A stretch of 64,000 nucleotides of DNA from Promethearchaeota archaeon (GTDB taxonomy: Archaea; Asgardarchaeota; Lokiarchaeia; Sigynarchaeales; SOKP01), in the NCBI GenBank assembly GCA_019894875.1, contig JAGXNR010000007.1, forward strand, positions 7,915-71,914, read 5' to 3'. The notes below the pieces were generated by a model, which was not told where the DNA came from, searched no databases, and saw only the letters and a list, made by a program, of their open reading frames with translations. The translations under genes were made by a program, and so were the position numbers. Shown in pieces: positions 61,973-64,000 of this stretch (within the stretch, counting starts at the first letter, position 1; every line of letters starts with the position of its first letter).

Positions 61973-63049
61973 TTGAAAATTCATCATATTGATCAAAAAC
62001 AAAGAGAAATCATCGTTACGCCCGAAAATCTTAATGATTTATGGGCTCTTTACAATATAATTAGGGAGGGTGATGAGATTTCCGCCCGTACCCAAAGAAG
62101 AGTCGTTTTAAAAGAGGGATCAAAGGGTGAAAGAAAAAAAATGAGATTGAAACTAAAAACAGAGACTGTTTCATTTCATGAGTTTTCAAATCGATTAAGA
62201 GTGAAAGGAAAAATTTTAGAGGGACCAGAAGATTTTGTTAGTTTTGGGTCTTATCATACTTTTAATATAGAACCTTTGCAAAAAATCGAGATCATCAAAG
62301 AATCATGGTCTAAGAATGAATTGCGAAGACTAAAAGAAAGTTCCAAATTTGAACCCAATTTTATCATTTTCTTTGTAGCAATTGAAACAGGATTAGCAAC
62401 TATTGCGATTATAACGAATTTTAGTCATAATAGGATAGCAACTATCAAAAAACATATCCCCGGAAAAAGATACCAAACATCCTATCGTAACAAGGCTTTG
62501 AGTGAATTTTATGAGGATATTGGGAAAGTAACTATGGAAAATTTAAAAGTATATAAGGTGGATTTAATCATCTTATCTGGTCCTGGAAATACTAAAAATC
62601 ATTTTATGGAATATTTAAAAAAAATACTAAATTCAACCCTAAACATTGAAATTCAGCTTTGTCATGCAAGCTCTGGTACCGAAAGTGCAATTACTGAAAC
62701 TTTAAAGTCTAAAGAATTAGCCAAATTAAAAAAGCAGGTTAAAGTAATACAAGAGACTGAAAAAATCGAGAATATTTTTACTCAATTTTCTCTTGATGCT
62801 GACTTTATTCTTATTGGATTAGAAGAAGTATTTGAAGCTTCTGAACGAGGTGCAATTAAACAGTTATTAATTGCTGATATAATGATTCGTGGAGCTTCTA
62901 AAGAAAAAAAGCTGAAAATTGAAACGGTTATAACAAATGTTGAAAATTCTGGGGGAGAAATAAGTATTATGAGCACTGAAAATATTGCTGGAGAACAATT
63001 GGTGAATTTAGGATCGATTATAGGAATTTTAAGATATAAAACTCAATAG
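61973..63049 (+). CDS. pelA: mRNA surveillance protein Pelota (aPelota/Dom34)
   Basis: The 358-residue protein recognises stalled ribosomes and works with ABCE1 to split them. The N-terminal Sm-like domain (LWALYNIIREGDEISARTQRRV), a central domain and a C-terminal eRF1-like domain (GLEEVFEASERGAIKQLLIADIMI) are intact; the GGQ loop of eRF1 is absent, as expected. The start is TTG; the next methionine is at residue 58. It ends six bases before the next gene (radical SAM), which is probably cotranscribed. Confidence 0.93.
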   Translation: MKIHHIDQKQREIIVTPENLNDLWALYNIIREGDEISARTQRRVVLKEGSKGERKKMRLKLKTETVSFHEFSNRLRVKGKILEGPEDFVSFGSYHTFNIEPLQKIEIIKESWSKNELRRLKESSKFEPNFIIFFVAIETGLATIAIITNFSHNRIATIKKHIPGKRYQTSYRNKALSEFYEDIGKVTMENLKVYKVDLIILSGPGNTKNHFMEYLKKILNSTLNIEIQLCHASSGTESAITETLKSKELAKLKKQVKVIQETEKIENIFTQFSLDADFILIGLEEVFEASERGAIKQLLIADIMIRGASKEKKLKIETVITNVENSGGEISIMSTENIAGEQLVNLGSIIGILRYKTQ

Positions 63050-63055
63050 TTAAAT

Positions 63056-64000
63056 ATGACTTCTACAGTTAATTACATCAATAAAAAATCAGGAATTCCA
63101 CTTTACGGTGTTGATTTTATAGGAGTAATTGATCGTGGAACAAATGTTATAGAACTTAAACCTTTAACAATATGCAATTTAAAATGCAGATACTGTTTTG
63201 TGAGTGCTGGGGATTATTCAAATAATTTCATTATTGATCCCGACTATTTAATCGAAAAAGTTGATGAATTAATAGAAATTAAAGGAAGACACGATATAGA
63301 AATTCATTTTGCTCCATACGGGGAAATATTACTTTATCCAAAATTACTCGAGTTAATCGAAAAGCTATGGGGTATAGAAGGAATTGCCAGAATTTCTATG
63401 CAATCTAACGGTTTACTCCTTAATGATGAAATTATCAAAAATTTAGAAAGAGTTAACCTTACACGAATCAATATTAGCCTAAATTCTTTAATTGAAGAAA
63501 AAGCGGAGTACTTATGTAACTGTAAAGATTACAAAATGAATTCTCTCCTAAAAAATATTGATGTCATCTTAGACTCTAACATAAATATGTTAATCGCACC
63601 AGTATGGTTTCCTGGAGAAAATGATAACGATATTGAAGAGATTATTAAATACATCGTTAGATTGAGATCACAAGGGCATTCTGAAAGAAAACTACAAATT
63701 GGTATTCAAAAATACTTGATGTATAAAACGGGAAGAAAGTTAAAAAAAATTAGACCAAAAAGCTGGGATTATTTCTATAAACAATTAACTAGATTAGAAA
63801 AGAAATACAAAATTAAGTTAAAACTGGGTCCTAAAGACTTTGGTATTCACAAACGTACTACTTTTACACCTTTAAAACTTAAAAAAGATGATGTTATAAA
63901 TTTAAGTGTTATATCTATTGGCCGTTGGGAAAATGAATATATTGGCAAAATAAATGATAATTTTGGGATAAAATTGATTATAAGCAAACGATCACTTGGT
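63056..64000 (+). CDS. Radical SAM protein, COG2100-like with probable TRAM domain (cut by right edge)
   Basis: The frame is open to the window edge, giving 315 residues. The radical SAM motif is CNLKCRYCFVSAG (near residue 40), followed by EIHFAPYGEILLYPKLLELI, SMQSNGLLL and INISLNS. After about residue 280 a beta-rich stretch begins (SVISIGRWENEYIGKI) that looks like the start of a TRAM-type RNA-binding domain. Archaeal COG2100 proteins may modify RNA, but their reaction is not established. ATG lies six bases after the pelota stop. Confidence 0.85.
   Translation, partial: MTSTVNYINKKSGIPLYGVDFIGVIDRGTNVIELKPLTICNLKCRYCFVSAGDYSNNFIIDPDYLIEKVDELIEIKGRHDIEIHFAPYGEILLYPKLLELIEKLWGIEGIARISMQSNGLLLNDEIIKNLERVNLTRINISLNSLIEEKAEYLCNCKDYKMNSLLKNIDVILDSNINMLIAPVWFPGENDNDIEEIIKYIVRLRSQGHSERKLQIGIQKYLMYKTGRKLKKIRPKSWDYFYKQLTRLEKKYKIKLKLGPKDFGIHKRTTFTPLKLKKDDVINLSVISIGRWENEYIGKINDNFGIKLIISKRSLG

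Noticed and set aside
1..64000. CRISPR array, insertion sequence, integrase or prophage
   Set aside because: No regularly spaced direct repeats, transposase or phage-structural gene was seen on either strand.

Overview
The window is A+T-rich archaeal DNA, and its gene content points to an Asgard archaeon, most likely of the Lokiarchaeia type. Archaeal markers are a single-chain RNA polymerase subunit B with RpoH, family D DNA polymerase (DP1 and DP2), Cdc6/Orc1, PAN, TFE, aPelota, Cbf5, NAC, MBF1 and CDP-archaeol synthase. The Asgard signal is a set of eukaryote-like signalling genes: a Ras-like GTPase (15559), a Rab-like GTPase with a long disordered tail and a zinc ribbon (18891), a Roadblock/LC7-GTPase fusion (40273) and a longin-like protein with a winged-helix tail (54511). 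Lineage is inferred from gene content only; no rRNA gene lies in the window. TTG initiation is frequent, even in core genes such as rpoB, rpoH, polB and pelA.

Region 1 (1-18.6 kb) is mainly acyl-CoA and redox metabolism in mostly single-gene units. It holds a FATP-like acyl-CoA synthetase, an F420-type (FrhB-like) iron-sulfur flavoprotein, an NDP-forming acyl-CoA ligase alpha chain, 4-hydroxybutyryl-CoA dehydratase, a MaoC-like hot-dog protein, gamma-carbonic anhydrase, a thiolase-like protein, a radical SAM/SPASM protein, a ferredoxin, a saccharopine-dehydrogenase-like reductase, a PaaI-type thioesterase, BCAT and an Hps-RraA fusion. Together they suggest anaerobic use of fatty, branched or hydroxy acids as CoA thioesters, with ferredoxin and F420 as electron carriers.

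Region 2 (18.9-38.5 kb) carries the Rab-like GTPase facing a double-zinc-ribbon protein, then MazG, anaerobic NrdD, a cupin, NAC, a PUA protein, PAN, MBF1, a molybdopterin oxidoreductase, TFE, small membrane proteins, rpoB-rpoH, a methyltransferase and Cbf5. The TFE gene has an odd start: an ATG-ATG-TAA minicistron precedes a probable ATT start.

Region 3 (38.6-54.2 kb) has three tRNA genes (Lys-UUU, Thr-CGU, Leu-GAG). Each carries an insert of about 30 nt that looks like an intron at a non-canonical position. It also has ThiL, the Roadblock-GTPase, a membrane M28 peptidase, and a replication block (DP2, DP1, a zinc-binding protein, Cdc6) beside a 311-bp A+T-rich spacer that may be an origin. 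CarS, a NusA-like KH protein, archease and RtcB follow.

Region 4 (54.2-64 kb) holds the longin-like protein, a GH2 beta-mannosidase, CutA, a tight run of unknown membrane protein, nucleotidyltransferase, COG2108 radical SAM and RimI-like acetyltransferase, then a 51-residue coiled-coil protein, Pelota and a radical SAM protein cut by the right edge. No rRNA, CRISPR array, insertion sequence, integrase or prophage was seen.
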